A stretch of DNA of 64,000 nucleotides from Peterkaempfera sp044755465 (lineage in GTDB: Bacteria; Actinomycetota; Actinomycetes; Streptomycetales; Streptomycetaceae): NCBI RefSeq assembly GCF_044755465.1, contig NZ_JBIVRB010000007.1, positions 186,001 to 250,000 of the forward strand, read 5' to 3'. The number at the start of each line of letters is the position of its first letter. Position 1 is the stretch's first letter. The notes under the pieces were generated by a model. The model was not told the DNA's origin. It was given only the letters and a program-made list of their open reading frames with translations, and did not search any database. Below, one piece after another: positions 16,980 to 25,558 of this stretch. A program made the translations under genes and the position numbers.

Positions 16980-18452
16980 GTGCAGGACGGTGCCGGCGCC
17001 CCGTCCCGCCCCCCGGGTGGTGACCCGAGAGCCGCCGGCGCGCCCCATCCGGGTCCGCCCACCGCGGCCACCGGTGCTGCCGCACCGTCTCCGGGCGCCG
17101 TCGGCCCCGCTCCCACCGCCGCCCCGGCCACTCCCGCCGCCACCTCCGGCGGCGCTCCGGCGCCCTCCCCCGGCGCGTTCCGCAAGCTCTCCGGGCGCCG
17201 CCGCCGGGAGACCGTGGCGGTGCTGATCTTCGGCGGTGCGCCGATCTTCGAGAGCTCCATCCCGCTCTCCGTCTTCGGCGTGGACCGCCAGGACGCCGGG
17301 GTCCCCCGCTACCGGCTGCTGGTCTGCGCGGGCGAGGACGGCCCGCTGTCCACCACCGGCGGGCTGACCCTGACGGCACCGTACGGCCTTGACGCCCTCG
17401 CCCGCGCCGGCACCATCGTCGTCCCCGCCTGGCGCTCCATCGCCCAGGCGCCGCCGGTCGAGGCCATCGCCGCGCTGCGCAAGGCCCATCAGGAGGGCGC
17501 CAGGATCATCGGCCTGTGCACCGGCGCCTTCGTGCTGGCCGCCGCCGGCCTGCTGGACGGCCGCCCGGCCACCACGCACTGGATGTACGCACCGACCCTC
17601 GCCAAGCGCTACCCCCGGGTGCACGTCGACCCCCGGGAGCTCTTCGTGGACGACGGTGACGTCCTCACCTCCGCCGGTACGGCCGCCGGGATCGACCTCT
17701 GCCTGCACGTGGTCCGCACCGACCACGGCGCCGAGGCCGCCAACGCGCTGGCCCGGCGGCTGGTCGTACCGGCCCGCCGCCCCGGTGGGCAGGCCCAGTA
17801 CATCGACAGGTCTTTACCTGAGGAGATCGGCAACGACCCGCTCGCCGAGGTCGTGACCTGGGCACTGGAGAACCTCAACCAGCAGTTCGACGTGGAGGCT
17901 CTGGCGGCCCGCGCCTATATGAGCCGGCGCACCTTCGACCGGCGCTTCCGGTCGCTGACCGGCAGTGCTCCGCTCCAGTGGCTGATCACCCAGCGGGTGC
18001 TCCAGGCCCAGCGGCTGCTGGAGACCTCGGACCTGTCCGTGGACGAGGTGGCCCGCCGGTGCGGCTTCCGCTCGCCGGTGGCGCTGCGCGGTCACTTCCG
18101 GCGCCAGTTGGGGGTCTCGCCCGCCGTGTACCGGACCAACTTCCGGTCCCGGCGGCCGCAGCCGCCCGCCGTCGTGCCCGCCCAGGCCCAGCCGGGCGGC
18201 GGCTTCGCCGTGCAGGGCGGCGCGGCGGTGGACCGGTCCGGCCGATCGGGGCCGATGTCCGCGCTGCCGGACCACGCGGCCGCCGATGACGGCCGTCCGC
18301 AGCCGGGCGCACGCGGGCGCGGCCACCGGACGGACCGATCGGACCGTACCGAGCGCGGCGACGGCCAGGAGCAGGCGGCAGCCGGTTCCCGGGCGGCCGA
18401 CTCCCGACGTGGGCGCGCGATGCCCGGTCAGCGTGATCGCGCCGTAGGGTGA
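16980..18452 (+). CDS. adpA: AdpA master developmental regulator with N-terminal extension; TTA codon
   Basis: 490 aa. The GTG at 16980 follows AGGAG by seven bases. The first about 68 residues are Ala/Pro/Gly-rich. The conserved AdpA core then begins at KLSGRRRRE (K69): a DJ-1/PfpI-like domain (IFGGAPIFESSIPLSVFGVDRQ, GLCTGAFVLAAAGLL, DDGDVLTSAGTAAGIDLCLH) and an AraC-type double helix-turn-helix (AARAYMSRRTFDRRFRSLTG ... VDEVARRCGFRSPVALRGHF). Known AdpA proteins are about 400 aa with only about 15 residues before KLSG, so this one is extended. No internal start lies before the core. A TTA leucine codon sits between the two domains (L279), as in other adpA genes, making translation bldA-dependent. 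orn follows five bases downstream. Confidence 0.95.
   Translation: MQDGAGAPSRPPGGDPRAAGAPHPGPPTAATGAAAPSPGAVGPAPTAAPATPAATSGGAPAPSPGAFRKLSGRRRRETVAVLIFGGAPIFESSIPLSVFGVDRQDAGVPRYRLLVCAGEDGPLSTTGGLTLTAPYGLDALARAGTIVVPAWRSIAQAPPVEAIAALRKAHQEGARIIGLCTGAFVLAAAGLLDGRPATTHWMYAPTLAKRYPRVHVDPRELFVDDGDVLTSAGTAAGIDLCLHVVRTDHGAEAANALARRLVVPARRPGGQAQYIDRSLPEEIGNDPLAEVVTWALENLNQQFDVEALAARAYMSRRTFDRRFRSLTGSAPLQWLITQRVLQAQRLLETSDLSVDEVARRCGFRSPVALRGHFRRQLGVSPAVYRTNFRSRRPQPPAVVPAQAQPGGGFAVQGGAAVDRSGRSGPMSALPDHAAADDGRPQPGARGRGHRTDRSDRTERGDGQEQAAAGSRAADSRRGRAMPGQRDRAVG
17814..17816 (+). promoter_or_regulatory. TTA codon (bldA-dependent) in adpA
   Basis: In-frame TTA for L279 in RSLPEE, between the PfpI-like and AraC domains. 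TTA is extremely rare in Streptomycetaceae and read only by the bldA tRNA. The same position carries TTA in known adpA genes, where it links development to bldA. Confidence 0.9.
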
Positions 18453-18457
18453 GACAT

Positions 18458-19060
18458 GTGAACGACCGGATGGTATGGATCGACTGTGAGATGACGGGCC
18501 TCGACCTCGTCCAGGATGCCCTGGTCGAGGTCGCGGCGCTGGTCACCGACTCCGAACTCAACATCCTCGGCGACGGCGTGGACATCGTGATCCGCCCGCC
18601 GGCCGAGACGCTGCTGACCATGCCCGAGGTGGTGCGTCAGATGCACACCGCCTCGGGCCTGCTCGACCAGCTGGAGTCCGGGGTAACGCTGGCCGAGGCC
18701 GAGGCGAGGGTGCTGGCCTACGTCCGCGAGCATGTCCCCGAGGCCGGCAAGGCCCCGCTGTGCGGCAACTCGGTGGCCACCGACCGGGGCTTCCTGGCCC
18801 GGGACATGCCGGCGCTCGAGGGGCACCTGCACTACCGGATCGTGGACGTCTCCTCGATCAAGGAGCTGGCCCGCCGGTGGTACCCCAGGGCGTACTACAA
18901 CAGCCCCGAGAAGAACGGGAACCACCGCGCGCTGGCCGACATCCGGGAGAGCATCGCGGAGCTGCGCTACTACCGCGAGGCGGTGTTCGTGCCGCAGCCG
19001 GGGCCGGACAGCGACACCGCGCGGGCCATCGCCGCCAAGCACGTGCTGCCGCCCTCCTGA
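18458..19060 (+). CDS. orn: Oligoribonuclease
   Basis: 200 aa DEDDh 3'-5' exoribonuclease that degrades nanoRNAs and pGpG. The GTG at 18458 (MNDRMVWIDCEMTGLD) is chosen because it reproduces the N-terminus of known Orn proteins. Motifs: WIDCEMTGLD (Exo I), GNSVATDRGFLARDMP (Exo II) and NGNHRALADIRESI (Exo III with H and D). It lies five bases after adpA, an arrangement conserved in Streptomyces (adpA-ornA). Because pGpG comes from c-di-GMP hydrolysis, it is functionally linked to the EAL-domain protein at 48.8 kb. Confidence 0.95.
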   Translation: MNDRMVWIDCEMTGLDLVQDALVEVAALVTDSELNILGDGVDIVIRPPAETLLTMPEVVRQMHTASGLLDQLESGVTLAEAEARVLAYVREHVPEAGKAPLCGNSVATDRGFLARDMPALEGHLHYRIVDVSSIKELARRWYPRAYYNSPEKNGNHRALADIRESIAELRYYREAVFVPQPGPDSDTARAIAAKHVLPPS

Positions 19061-19132
19061 CCTGCCGCCGGTTCGGTGCGACACCCGGCCCCGGCCGCCT
19101 GAATCCTGGCACGAGCACCCCGGCGCATCCTG

Positions 19133-19138
19133 TAGAGT
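19133..19138 (+). promoter_or_regulatory. Putative -10 box of tRNA-His
   Basis: TAGAGT, identical to the -10-like boxes in front of two of the tRNA-Lys genes in this window, 41 bases upstream of the tRNA. Confidence 0.4.
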
Positions 19139-19173
19139 TATCCGCGTCGGAGCGGGTGACGCACCGAACAGAT

Positions 19174-19250
19174 GGTGGGCGTAGCTCAGCTGGTAGAGCG
19201 CCGGGTTGTGGTCCCGGAGGTCGCGGGTTCGAGCCCCGTCGCTCACCCCA
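19174..19250 (+). tRNA. tRNA-His (anticodon GTG)
   Basis: Cloverleaf with acceptor GTGGGCG/CGCTCAC, D-loop AGCTCAGCTGGTAGAGC, anticodon loop TTGTGGT (GTG) and T-arm GGGTTCGAGCCCC. The CCA end is encoded. The extra G at -1 opposite C73, diagnostic of tRNA-His, is present. Confidence 0.95.
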
Positions 19251-19252
19251 CC

Positions 19253-19294
19253 AGAGAAGGCCCCTGACCAGGACGAATGGTCGGGGGCCTCTCT
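19253..19294 (+). terminator. Hairpin after tRNA-His
   Basis: Inverted repeat starting three bases after the tRNA: left arm 19253-19269, 9-base loop, right arm 19279-19294, G/C-rich with one bulge. All four tRNAs in the window are followed by such a stem, so it probably ends the transcript. Confidence 0.7.
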
Positions 19295-19448
19295 CATGCC
19301 CGGAGTTCGGCCGCACCGTGTCATCCGCAAGCGGCCCTCGGCGCGCGCCTTCCCTGTGCCCCTCTTGCCGCACACCCTTACTGGGCACACCCCTGACCCT
19401 GTCGGCCGGGCGAACCTCCGGGTACGCAGCCGCACCCCGGCAGCCGCC

Positions 19449-20447
19449 CTACTCCGGCGGCCCGTTGTGCCGCGCCCGGCCCTGGGTCGGCGCCCAGGCC
19501 GAGGCACCGGCCCAGTCCCCCGGCGGCGGCCCGACATCCGCCGGAACCGCGGCCTCGCCGGACCCGAGGTCCGCAGTGGGCTCCATGTCCGCGGCAGGCC
19601 CGAGGTCCGCAGCAGGCCCGGAGCCGGCCGGTGCGGAGGCAGCCGGTGCGGAGGCGGGGCCACCGCCCAGCACATCGCCCTCCGCCGCAGCGGAGGAGCT
19701 GTTGCTCTCCATGAACCGCAGCAACTCCACCGGGAAGGGCAGCACCAGCGTGGAGTTCTTCTCCGCCGCCACCTCGACCACCGTCTGCAGCAGCCGCAGC
19801 TGCAACGCCGCCGGGGTGTGCGACATGATCTGCGCCGCGTCGGACAGCCGCTGCGACGCCTGGTACTCGCCGTCCGCCGTGATGATCCGCGCCCGGCGCT
19901 CCCGGTCCGCCTCGGCCTGGCGGGCCATCGACCGCTTCATCGACTCGGGCAGCGCGACATCCTTGATCTCCACCCGGTCGATGTGCACCCCCCACTCCAG
20001 CGCCGGACTGTCGATCATCAGCGCCAGCCCCTTGTTGAGCTCCTCGCGGTTGGACAGCAGGTCGTCCAGCTCGCTCTTGCCGATGATCGACCGCAGTGAG
20101 GTCTGGGCGACCTGGAGCATGGCGAACATGTAGTCCTGCACATTGACCGTGACCCGCACCGGGTCCACCACCCGGAAGTAGATCACCGCGTCCACCCGCA
20201 CGGTCACGTTGTCCCGGGTGATGCCCTCCTGGGCGGGCACCGGCATCGTCACGATCTGCATATTGACCTTGCGCAGCCGGTCGGCGACGGGCAGCAACAG
20301 CCGCAACCCCGGCGCGCGCACCACCTCGTGCACCCGTCCGAAGCGGAACACCACGCCCCGCTCGAACTGCTGGACCACCCGTACGCCCATCATGGCCCAC
20401 AGGGCCATGGCGCAGAGCACCCCGATCAGCACATCCACGGCCAGCAT
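19449..20447 (-). CDS. Slipin/stomatin-like SPFH membrane protein
   Basis: 332 aa. One N-terminal transmembrane helix (MLAVDVLIGVLCAMALWAMMG) is followed by the SPFH/band-7 domain: VVQQFERGVVFRFGRVHEV, PGLRLLLP, QEGITRDNVTVRVDAVIYFRV, LRSIIGKSELDDLLSNRE. A coiled-coil-prone KRSMARQAEADRERRARII segment comes next. The last 80 residues are an Ala/Gly/Pro tail with a loose repeat (ADLGPAADMEPTADLGSG) not present in typical slipins. The ATG at 20447 is preferred over the adjacent GTG because it is better spaced from GGAGG. Slipins scaffold membrane microdomains, often with an NfeD partner; none is adjacent here. Confidence 0.9.
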   Translation of the reverse strand: MLAVDVLIGVLCAMALWAMMGVRVVQQFERGVVFRFGRVHEVVRAPGLRLLLPVADRLRKVNMQIVTMPVPAQEGITRDNVTVRVDAVIYFRVVDPVRVTVNVQDYMFAMLQVAQTSLRSIIGKSELDDLLSNREELNKGLALMIDSPALEWGVHIDRVEIKDVALPESMKRSMARQAEADRERRARIITADGEYQASQRLSDAAQIMSHTPAALQLRLLQTVVEVAAEKNSTLVLPFPVELLRFMESNSSSAAAEGDVLGGGPASAPAASAPAGSGPAADLGPAADMEPTADLGSGEAAVPADVGPPPGDWAGASAWAPTQGRARHNGPPE

Positions 20448-20578
20448 CACGGGCCTCCGTCTCCGCCCGCCCCGCAGGGTGGACCACCAGCCTGACTGAC
20501 GGCTCCACCACCCACGCTACGCCGCCGCCGACCGGTGGCGGAAAGACCGCCCCCCGCTTCGGCTCCCGGGCGCCCGCC

Positions 20579-21346
20579 TCACCCCTCCGGGGGCAGCACA
20601 TGGAGCCCGAGGGCGGCCAGCAGGGCGGTGGCCTGGGTCACCGAGACGAAAGCGCCGCGCAGCGCCACCAGATCCTCCGGACCCGGTGCGCCCAGGTCCG
20701 CACCCCGCAGGTCGGCACCGGCGAACCGGGCGCCGCGCAGCTCGGCCTCGGCCAGCCGGCAGCCGTCCAGCACGGCCTCGGAGAAGTCGCAGCCGCTGAG
20801 GTCGGCCTCGGTGAAGTTGTTCCGCTCCAGCAGCCGGCCGCGGAAGTCCAGCCCCGACAGCTGGGCCAGGCCGAGATGGCAGCGGGCCAGGGTGTAGCCG
20901 ATGCCCCGGCAGCCCTTGAGTCGCACGCCGACCATCCGGCAGTCCTCGAACCGGGTGCCGGCCAGCAGCGCGCCCGCCCAGGTCGAGTTGGCCAGGTCGG
21001 TGCCGCTGAAGGTGGCGTCGGTGAGATCCGCGTCGGTGCCCTTGGCGAAGGCCGCGCTGCCGCCCTGGAAGCGGGCCTGCTCCAGCAGCGCCCCGCCCAG
21101 GTCGGCCCGGTCCAGCACGCAGTCGGTGAAGACGGCCTCGGGCAGCAGGGCGCGCCGCAGATTCGCTTCGGTGAAGGTGCACTTGGTGAAGGTGTACGGC
21201 GAGGTGGGCCCGCGCAGGGCGGCGCGCAGGTCCTGCCCACTGAAGTCCACCCCGGTGAGCTCGCGGTGCTCGGCCAGCAGCGCCACCGCGTCATCGCCGG
21301 AGCACGGTGCGGAGGGACGCGGTGCGGAGGGAGGGGTCTCGGTCAC
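20579..21346 (-). CDS. Pentapeptide-repeat protein
   Basis: 255 aa built largely of A(D/N)LXX pentapeptides from about residue 30 to 225 (VDFSGQDLRAALRG, ANLRRALLPEAVF, ADLGGALLEQARF, ADLRGADLGAP). This predicts a right-handed quadrilateral beta-helix. The GTG at 21346 starts MTETPPSAPRPS. Some pentapeptide proteins mimic DNA and protect gyrase, but nothing here shows that role. It lies downstream of cebR on the same strand after a 183-base gap with short tandem repeats. Confidence 0.85.
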   Translation of the reverse strand: MTETPPSAPRPSAPCSGDDAVALLAEHRELTGVDFSGQDLRAALRGPTSPYTFTKCTFTEANLRRALLPEAVFTDCVLDRADLGGALLEQARFQGGSAAFAKGTDADLTDATFSGTDLANSTWAGALLAGTRFEDCRMVGVRLKGCRGIGYTLARCHLGLAQLSGLDFRGRLLERNNFTEADLSGCDFSEAVLDGCRLAEAELRGARFAGADLRGADLGAPGPEDLVALRGAFVSVTQATALLAALGLHVLPPEG

Positions 21347-21376
21347 CGGCCCACCGTCTCACGCCCCACTGACAAC

Positions 21377-21416
21377 CCCGGCCGGACCATCCCGGCGGAC
21401 CATCCCGGCGGACCAC
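21377..21416. repeat. 13-14 bp tandem repeat
   Basis: Three head-to-tail copies of CCCGGC(C)GGACCA(T/C) at 21377-21390, 21391-21403 and 21404-21416, in the gap between cebR and the pentapeptide gene. Confidence 0.7.
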
Positions 21417-21529
21417 CCCGGCCGGGCGACCTCGGCGTGACACCCCCCACCGGGCGCGACCCACCGCCGGGCCCGGCCACCGCCCCGGGGCCGTACGGTC
21501 CCGTACGGCCCCGGACCCGGCCGCCCCCC

Positions 21530-22582
21530 TCAGGCCGAAGCCCGCACCACCAGCTCGGTCGCCAGCACCACCTGCCGCCGCGCGCGCCCCTGCTCGGAGA
21601 TCTCCTCCAGCAGCAGCCGGGCCATGGTGCGGCCCATCTCCTCGATCGGCTGCCGGACGCTGGTCATCGGCGGGTCGGTGTGCCGGGCCACGATGGAGTC
21701 GTCGAACCCGACCATCGCCACATCGCCCGGCACCCGCCGCCCGTTCTCGCGCAGCACCTGGAGCGCGCCGGCGGCCATCACATCGGAGGCGCAGAACACC
21801 GCGTCCAGTCCGGGCCGCCGCTCCAGCAGCCCGCGCATCGCCTCCCGGCCGCCGGTCTCGGTGAAGTCGGCCCGGCCCACCAGGTCCTCGTCCCAGCCGA
21901 GCTCCGCCTCCTCCAGGGCCCGCCGGTAGCCGGCCAGCCGGGCTCGGGCCGGTTCCATGTCCAGCGGTCCGGTGATGGTGGCGATCTGCGTGCAGCCGCG
22001 TCGCAGCAGGTGGCGTACGGCCATCCGGGCCCCGCCAGCGTTGTCGGCGTCCACATAGGACAGCGGTTCGAGGTCGGACCGGCGGCCGACCAGCACCGAC
22101 GGCATGTCCAGCCGCTCCAGCAGGTTGGGCAGCGGGTCGTCCTCGTGCACCGAGACCATCAGCACGCCGTCCACCCGGTGCGCGGTCAGATAGGTGGCCA
22201 GCCGGTCGCGCTCCTTCTTGGTGCGGACCAGAATGAGCAGCAACTGCATCTCCGTGTCCGCGAGTTCGGCGGAGACGCCCCGGATGATGTCCGAGAAGAA
22301 CGGTTCGGAAAACAGCCGTGTCTCGGCCTCGGGCACCACCAGGGCGATGGAGTCCGTTCGAGAAGTGACAAGAGTCCTGGCGGCCCGGTTGGGGACATAA
22401 CCGAGTTCCGCGATGGCCTGTTCCACGGCGGCGCGTGCCTTGTCGCTCACCCTTGGTGACCCGTTGATGACCCGGGAGACGGTGCCGCGGCCCACTCCGG
22501 CCAGGGCGGCCACGGCCTCCAGGGTGGGACGGGCGCCGCCTCTCACCGCAGGGCCCGCCGGACGCTGTGCGGCTTGACTCAT
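21530..22582 (-). CDS. cebR: LacI-family repressor of cellobiose uptake
   Basis: 350 aa. N-terminal LacI helix-turn-helix (PTLEAVAALAGVGRGTVSRVINGSPRVSDKA; hinge YVPNRAARTL) and a periplasmic-binding-protein-like effector domain. The ATG at 22582 follows GAGAGGTGAACC. It is divergent from cebE, and a perfect TGGGAGCGCTCCCA operator, the known CebR target, lies between them. CebR proteins are released from DNA by cellobiose. The gene order cebR-cebE-cebF-cebG-bglC matches SCO2794-2798. Confidence 0.93.
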   Translation of the reverse strand: MSQAAQRPAGPAVRGGARPTLEAVAALAGVGRGTVSRVINGSPRVSDKARAAVEQAIAELGYVPNRAARTLVTSRTDSIALVVPEAETRLFSEPFFSDIIRGVSAELADTEMQLLLILVRTKKERDRLATYLTAHRVDGVLMVSVHEDDPLPNLLERLDMPSVLVGRRSDLEPLSYVDADNAGGARMAVRHLLRRGCTQIATITGPLDMEPARARLAGYRRALEEAELGWDEDLVGRADFTETGGREAMRGLLERRPGLDAVFCASDVMAAGALQVLRENGRRVPGDVAMVGFDDSIVARHTDPPMTSVRQPIEEMGRTMARLLLEEISEQGRARRQVVLATELVVRASA

Positions 22583-23049
22583 GGTTCACCTCTCGGACTT
22601 CGGGACGCGGGCTGCGCCTCATTGTGGCCGGTTCGGGGCGGATATCGCCGCACCCTCCTGCGATCACCACCCTGAGCTGGACGTTCCCGCAGGTGGCCGG
22701 GGCTGTGCCGCCCCGGTTGGCCGGGCGGCCAGGCCATCGGCCGGACACGGTCGCGTGACTGGCAGGACACGCTCGCGCAACGGAACCGACTTCAAGTCTT
22801 GACACCCACCCCCTTCAGGCAGGAGTCTTCACGACATGCCTCGTGGGAGCGCTCCCACACACTAGCGGTGAAACGACCTCGAGGACAGCTTCAGTACAGC
22901 ACGCATCTTCTGCACCACATCTTCTGCATCATCTGCTTTGCCACTTGTGAATTCGACTCGCCACCGAACCCGTACCGGCCGCCCAACCGCGGCCATGCGG
23001 GGACTCCCCGTGGCGCACCCCGGACCCACCCTGGAAATAGGAGAGTGGA
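22583..23049. promoter_or_regulatory. cebR-cebE divergent region
   Basis: 467 gene-free bases. A TTGACA hexamer at 22799-22804 could be the -35 box of cebE; no good -10 was found at the right distance. The CebR operator lies about 40 bases downstream of it, placed to block initiation or elongation. The stretch 22900-22960 before cebE is A/T-richer. Confidence 0.45.
22844..22857. promoter_or_regulatory. CebR operator upstream of cebE
   Basis: Perfect 14-base palindrome TGGGAGCGCTCCCA, extended to 16 bases by the flanking G and C. It is identical to the published CebR-binding consensus. Confidence 0.92.
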
Positions 23050-24417
23050 ATGCGCACCACTAGCAGCTCCCGCGGCACCAGAGCCGCTATCGCCGCCGCC
23101 GCGGGGCTCGCGATCTGCGCGGCCCTGGTCACCGGCTGCAGCAGCAGCAGCAGCGACAAGAGCACCAGCGACAACGCCTCGTCCGGCGCCAGCAGCAGCA
23201 GCGGCGGCGACAGCGGCGAGAAGATCACGCTGCGCATCGGCACCTTCGGCCAGTTCGGCTACGACGAGGCCGGTCTGTACAAGCAGTACGAGGCCGAGCA
23301 CCCCAACATCAAGATCGTCCCGGAGAACGTCACCGACTCCGGCAAGTACTGGGACGCGCTCAAGCTCCACCTGGCCAGCGGCAGCGGCGTGGACGACATC
23401 CAGGCCATCGAGGTCGGCAACATCGCCGAGGCCACCTCGAAGCTGTACGACAAGTTCGTGGACCTGAGCAAGGCCCCGGGCGTGCAGGCCTCCAACTGGG
23501 TCTCCTACAAGTGGGCGCAGGCCACCACCACCGGCGGCCAGACCATCGGTCTGGGCACCGACGTCGGCCCGATGGCCATCTGCTACCGCACCGACCTGTT
23601 CAAGGCGGCCGGCCTGCCGACCGACCGCGACGAGGTCGGCAAGCTGTGGGCGGGCGGCTGGGACGACTACCTCAAGGTCGGCGAGAAGTTCCAGAAGAAC
23701 GCGCCGGCCGGCTCCCACTTCGTGGACTCCGCGGGTGGCATCTTCAACGCCGTGGTCTCCAGCCAGCCGGAGCAGTACTCCAACGCCCAGGGCGAGCTGG
23801 TCTACGACAAGAGCGCCGGTGTGAAGCTGGCCTGGGACACCGCGGTCAAGGCCATCCAGGACGGCCTGAGCACCGGTTACCAGCAGTTCGACGACGGCGG
23901 CAACTGGGCGGGCGGCTTCAAGACCGGCAAGTTCGCCACCGTCTCCTGCCCGAGCTGGATGACCGGCACCATCCAGACCAACGCCGGTGACACCGGCAAG
24001 GGCAAGTGGGACATCGCGGCCGCGCCCGTCGCCGCCAACTGGGGCGGCTCCTTCCTCGGCGTGCCCAAGGGCGGCAAGCACGAGGAGGAGGCCATCAAGC
24101 TGGCCGTCTGGCTGACCTCCGCCACGCAGCAGGAGAAGATCTTCACCCAGTTCGGCAACATCCCCTCCACCGTTGCCGGTCTGGACAGCCCGGCCGTCCA
24201 GGACGCCAAGCTGGCGTACTTCAATGACGCCCCCACCGGCAAGATCTACGGCCAGATCGCCAAGGACACCGTCCCGGCCCCGATCGGTCCGTGGGACGGC
24301 CAGGTGAAGGACATCATCACCAAGAACGGCCTGCTGGACATCGAGCAGCACCACGTCGACCCGAAGAAGTCGTGGGACAACGTGCTGAAGCTGGTCAAGG
24401 ACAAGACCGACAACTAG
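23050..24417 (+). CDS. cebE: Cellobiose/cello-oligosaccharide-binding lipoprotein
   Basis: 455 aa extracellular solute-binding protein of an ABC importer. Signal peptide MRTTSSSRGTRAAIAAAAG... ends in the lipobox VTGC, followed by a Ser/Gly-rich linker (SSSSSDKSTSDN...). The mature domain is a family 1 sugar-binding fold (LRIGTFGQFGYDEAGLYKQY, GTDVGPMAICYRTDLFKAAGLP, WMTGTIQTNAGDTGKGKWD). The ATG at 23050 follows AGGAGAG. It delivers cello-oligosaccharides to CebF/CebG. No ATPase gene is nearby, in line with the shared MsiK ATPase used elsewhere in streptomycetes. Confidence 0.94.
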   Translation: MRTTSSSRGTRAAIAAAAGLAICAALVTGCSSSSSDKSTSDNASSGASSSSGGDSGEKITLRIGTFGQFGYDEAGLYKQYEAEHPNIKIVPENVTDSGKYWDALKLHLASGSGVDDIQAIEVGNIAEATSKLYDKFVDLSKAPGVQASNWVSYKWAQATTTGGQTIGLGTDVGPMAICYRTDLFKAAGLPTDRDEVGKLWAGGWDDYLKVGEKFQKNAPAGSHFVDSAGGIFNAVVSSQPEQYSNAQGELVYDKSAGVKLAWDTAVKAIQDGLSTGYQQFDDGGNWAGGFKTGKFATVSCPSWMTGTIQTNAGDTGKGKWDIAAAPVAANWGGSFLGVPKGGKHEEEAIKLAVWLTSATQQEKIFTQFGNIPSTVAGLDSPAVQDAKLAYFNDAPTGKIYGQIAKDTVPAPIGPWDGQVKDIITKNGLLDIEQHHVDPKKSWDNVLKLVKDKTDN

Positions 24418-24466
24418 TCCTCGGCAGGGCCTTTGGGCCCGTCCGAAGGCTCCCAGGGTGAGGCGA

Positions 24467-24501
24467 GGCCGCCCGGTCGACGCACCATCGGCCGGGCGGC
24501 C
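24467..24501 (+). terminator. Intra-operon hairpin between cebE and cebF
   Basis: Perfect 10-base arms (24467-24476 and 24492-24501) around a 15-base loop, 50 bases after the cebE stop. It may attenuate transcription or protect the 3' end so that binding protein exceeds permease. Confidence 0.55.
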
Positions 24502-24548
24502 CGTCCGCCTGACTTACCGCCAGACCCATCCCGGGAAGGACGCCACTC

Positions 24549-25553
24549 GTGGCCACCTCCGTGAGGACGCCGGCCGGCGGCGGACCGCCGCAGTCGCCAT
24601 CCGCCTCGCACCGTCCTGCGCCGCCCTCCGACCGGCAGACGTGGCGCAGCCGGCTCTACCGCCTCGACCTCAAGGCGACGCCGTACGCGTATATCGCTCC
24701 GTTCTTCATCTGCTTCGCGGCCTTCGGGCTGTTCCCGCTGATCTACACCGGTTGGCTCTCGCTGCACCGGCTCTCGCTCGGTGAGAGCGGCTCCGGTGAC
24801 TGGCGCGGCTTCCAGAACTACACCAAGCTCTGGGAGAGCGACCAGTTCTGGAACGCGCTGAGCAACACCTTCACCATCGGCGTGATCTCCACCGTTCCGC
24901 AGCTGCTGATGGCGCTGGGCCTGGCCCACATGCTCAACTACCGGCTGCGCGGCCGCACCTTCTTCCGGGTCGCGATCCTCGCTCCGTACGCCACCTCGAT
25001 CGCCGCCGCCTCGCTGGTCTTCGTCCAGCTGTTCAACTACGACTCCGGCTTCATCAACGAGGTCCTCGGCTGGGTCGGCATCGACAAGGTGCAGTGGCAG
25101 AGCGACAAGTGGCCCGCCCAGATCGCCATCTCCTCCATCGTGACCTGGCGCTGGACCGGCTACAACGCGCTGATCTACCTGGCGGCGATGCAGGCCGTCC
25201 CCGGTGACCTCTACGAGGCCGCGTCCATCGACGGCGCCTCCCGGTGGCGGCAGTTCATCAACATCACCATCCCGTCGATCCGCCCGACGATCATCTTCAC
25301 CATCATCGTCTCCACCATCGGAGCCACCCAGCTCTTCGGCGAGCCGATGCTCTTCGGCGGCGGCGTCGGCGTCAGCGGTGGATCGGCCCACCAGTACCAG
25401 ACGCTGAGCCTGTACCTCTACGAGCTCGGCTGGCCCAACAGCCAGCTCGGCCGGGCCGCGGCCGTCGCCTGGGTGATGCTGCTGCTTCTGCTGCTCATCG
25501 GAGCACTGCAGGCGATCATCTCCCGGATCAACCGCAAGAAGTCTGGGGGCTGA
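24549..25553 (+). CDS. cebF: Cellobiose ABC transporter permease
   Basis: 334 aa integral membrane protein with six predicted helices. The first (PYAYIAPFFICFAAFGLFPLIYTGW) follows a basic cytosolic stretch. The permease EAA loop reads EAASIDGASRWRQFINITIPSIRP. GTG start at 24549 after GGAAGGA. It pairs with CebG to form the channel. Confidence 0.93.
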   Translation: MATSVRTPAGGGPPQSPSASHRPAPPSDRQTWRSRLYRLDLKATPYAYIAPFFICFAAFGLFPLIYTGWLSLHRLSLGESGSGDWRGFQNYTKLWESDQFWNALSNTFTIGVISTVPQLLMALGLAHMLNYRLRGRTFFRVAILAPYATSIAAASLVFVQLFNYDSGFINEVLGWVGIDKVQWQSDKWPAQIAISSIVTWRWTGYNALIYLAAMQAVPGDLYEAASIDGASRWRQFINITIPSIRPTIIFTIIVSTIGATQLFGEPMLFGGGVGVSGGSAHQYQTLSLYLYELGWPNSQLGRAAAVAWVMLLLLLLIGALQAIISRINRKKSGG

Positions 25554-25558
25554 CCACC

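Noticed and set aside
22799..22830. Complete sigma-70-type promoter for cebE
   Set aside because: TTGACA is present but no acceptable -10 box occurs 16-19 bases downstream, so only the -35 is mentioned.
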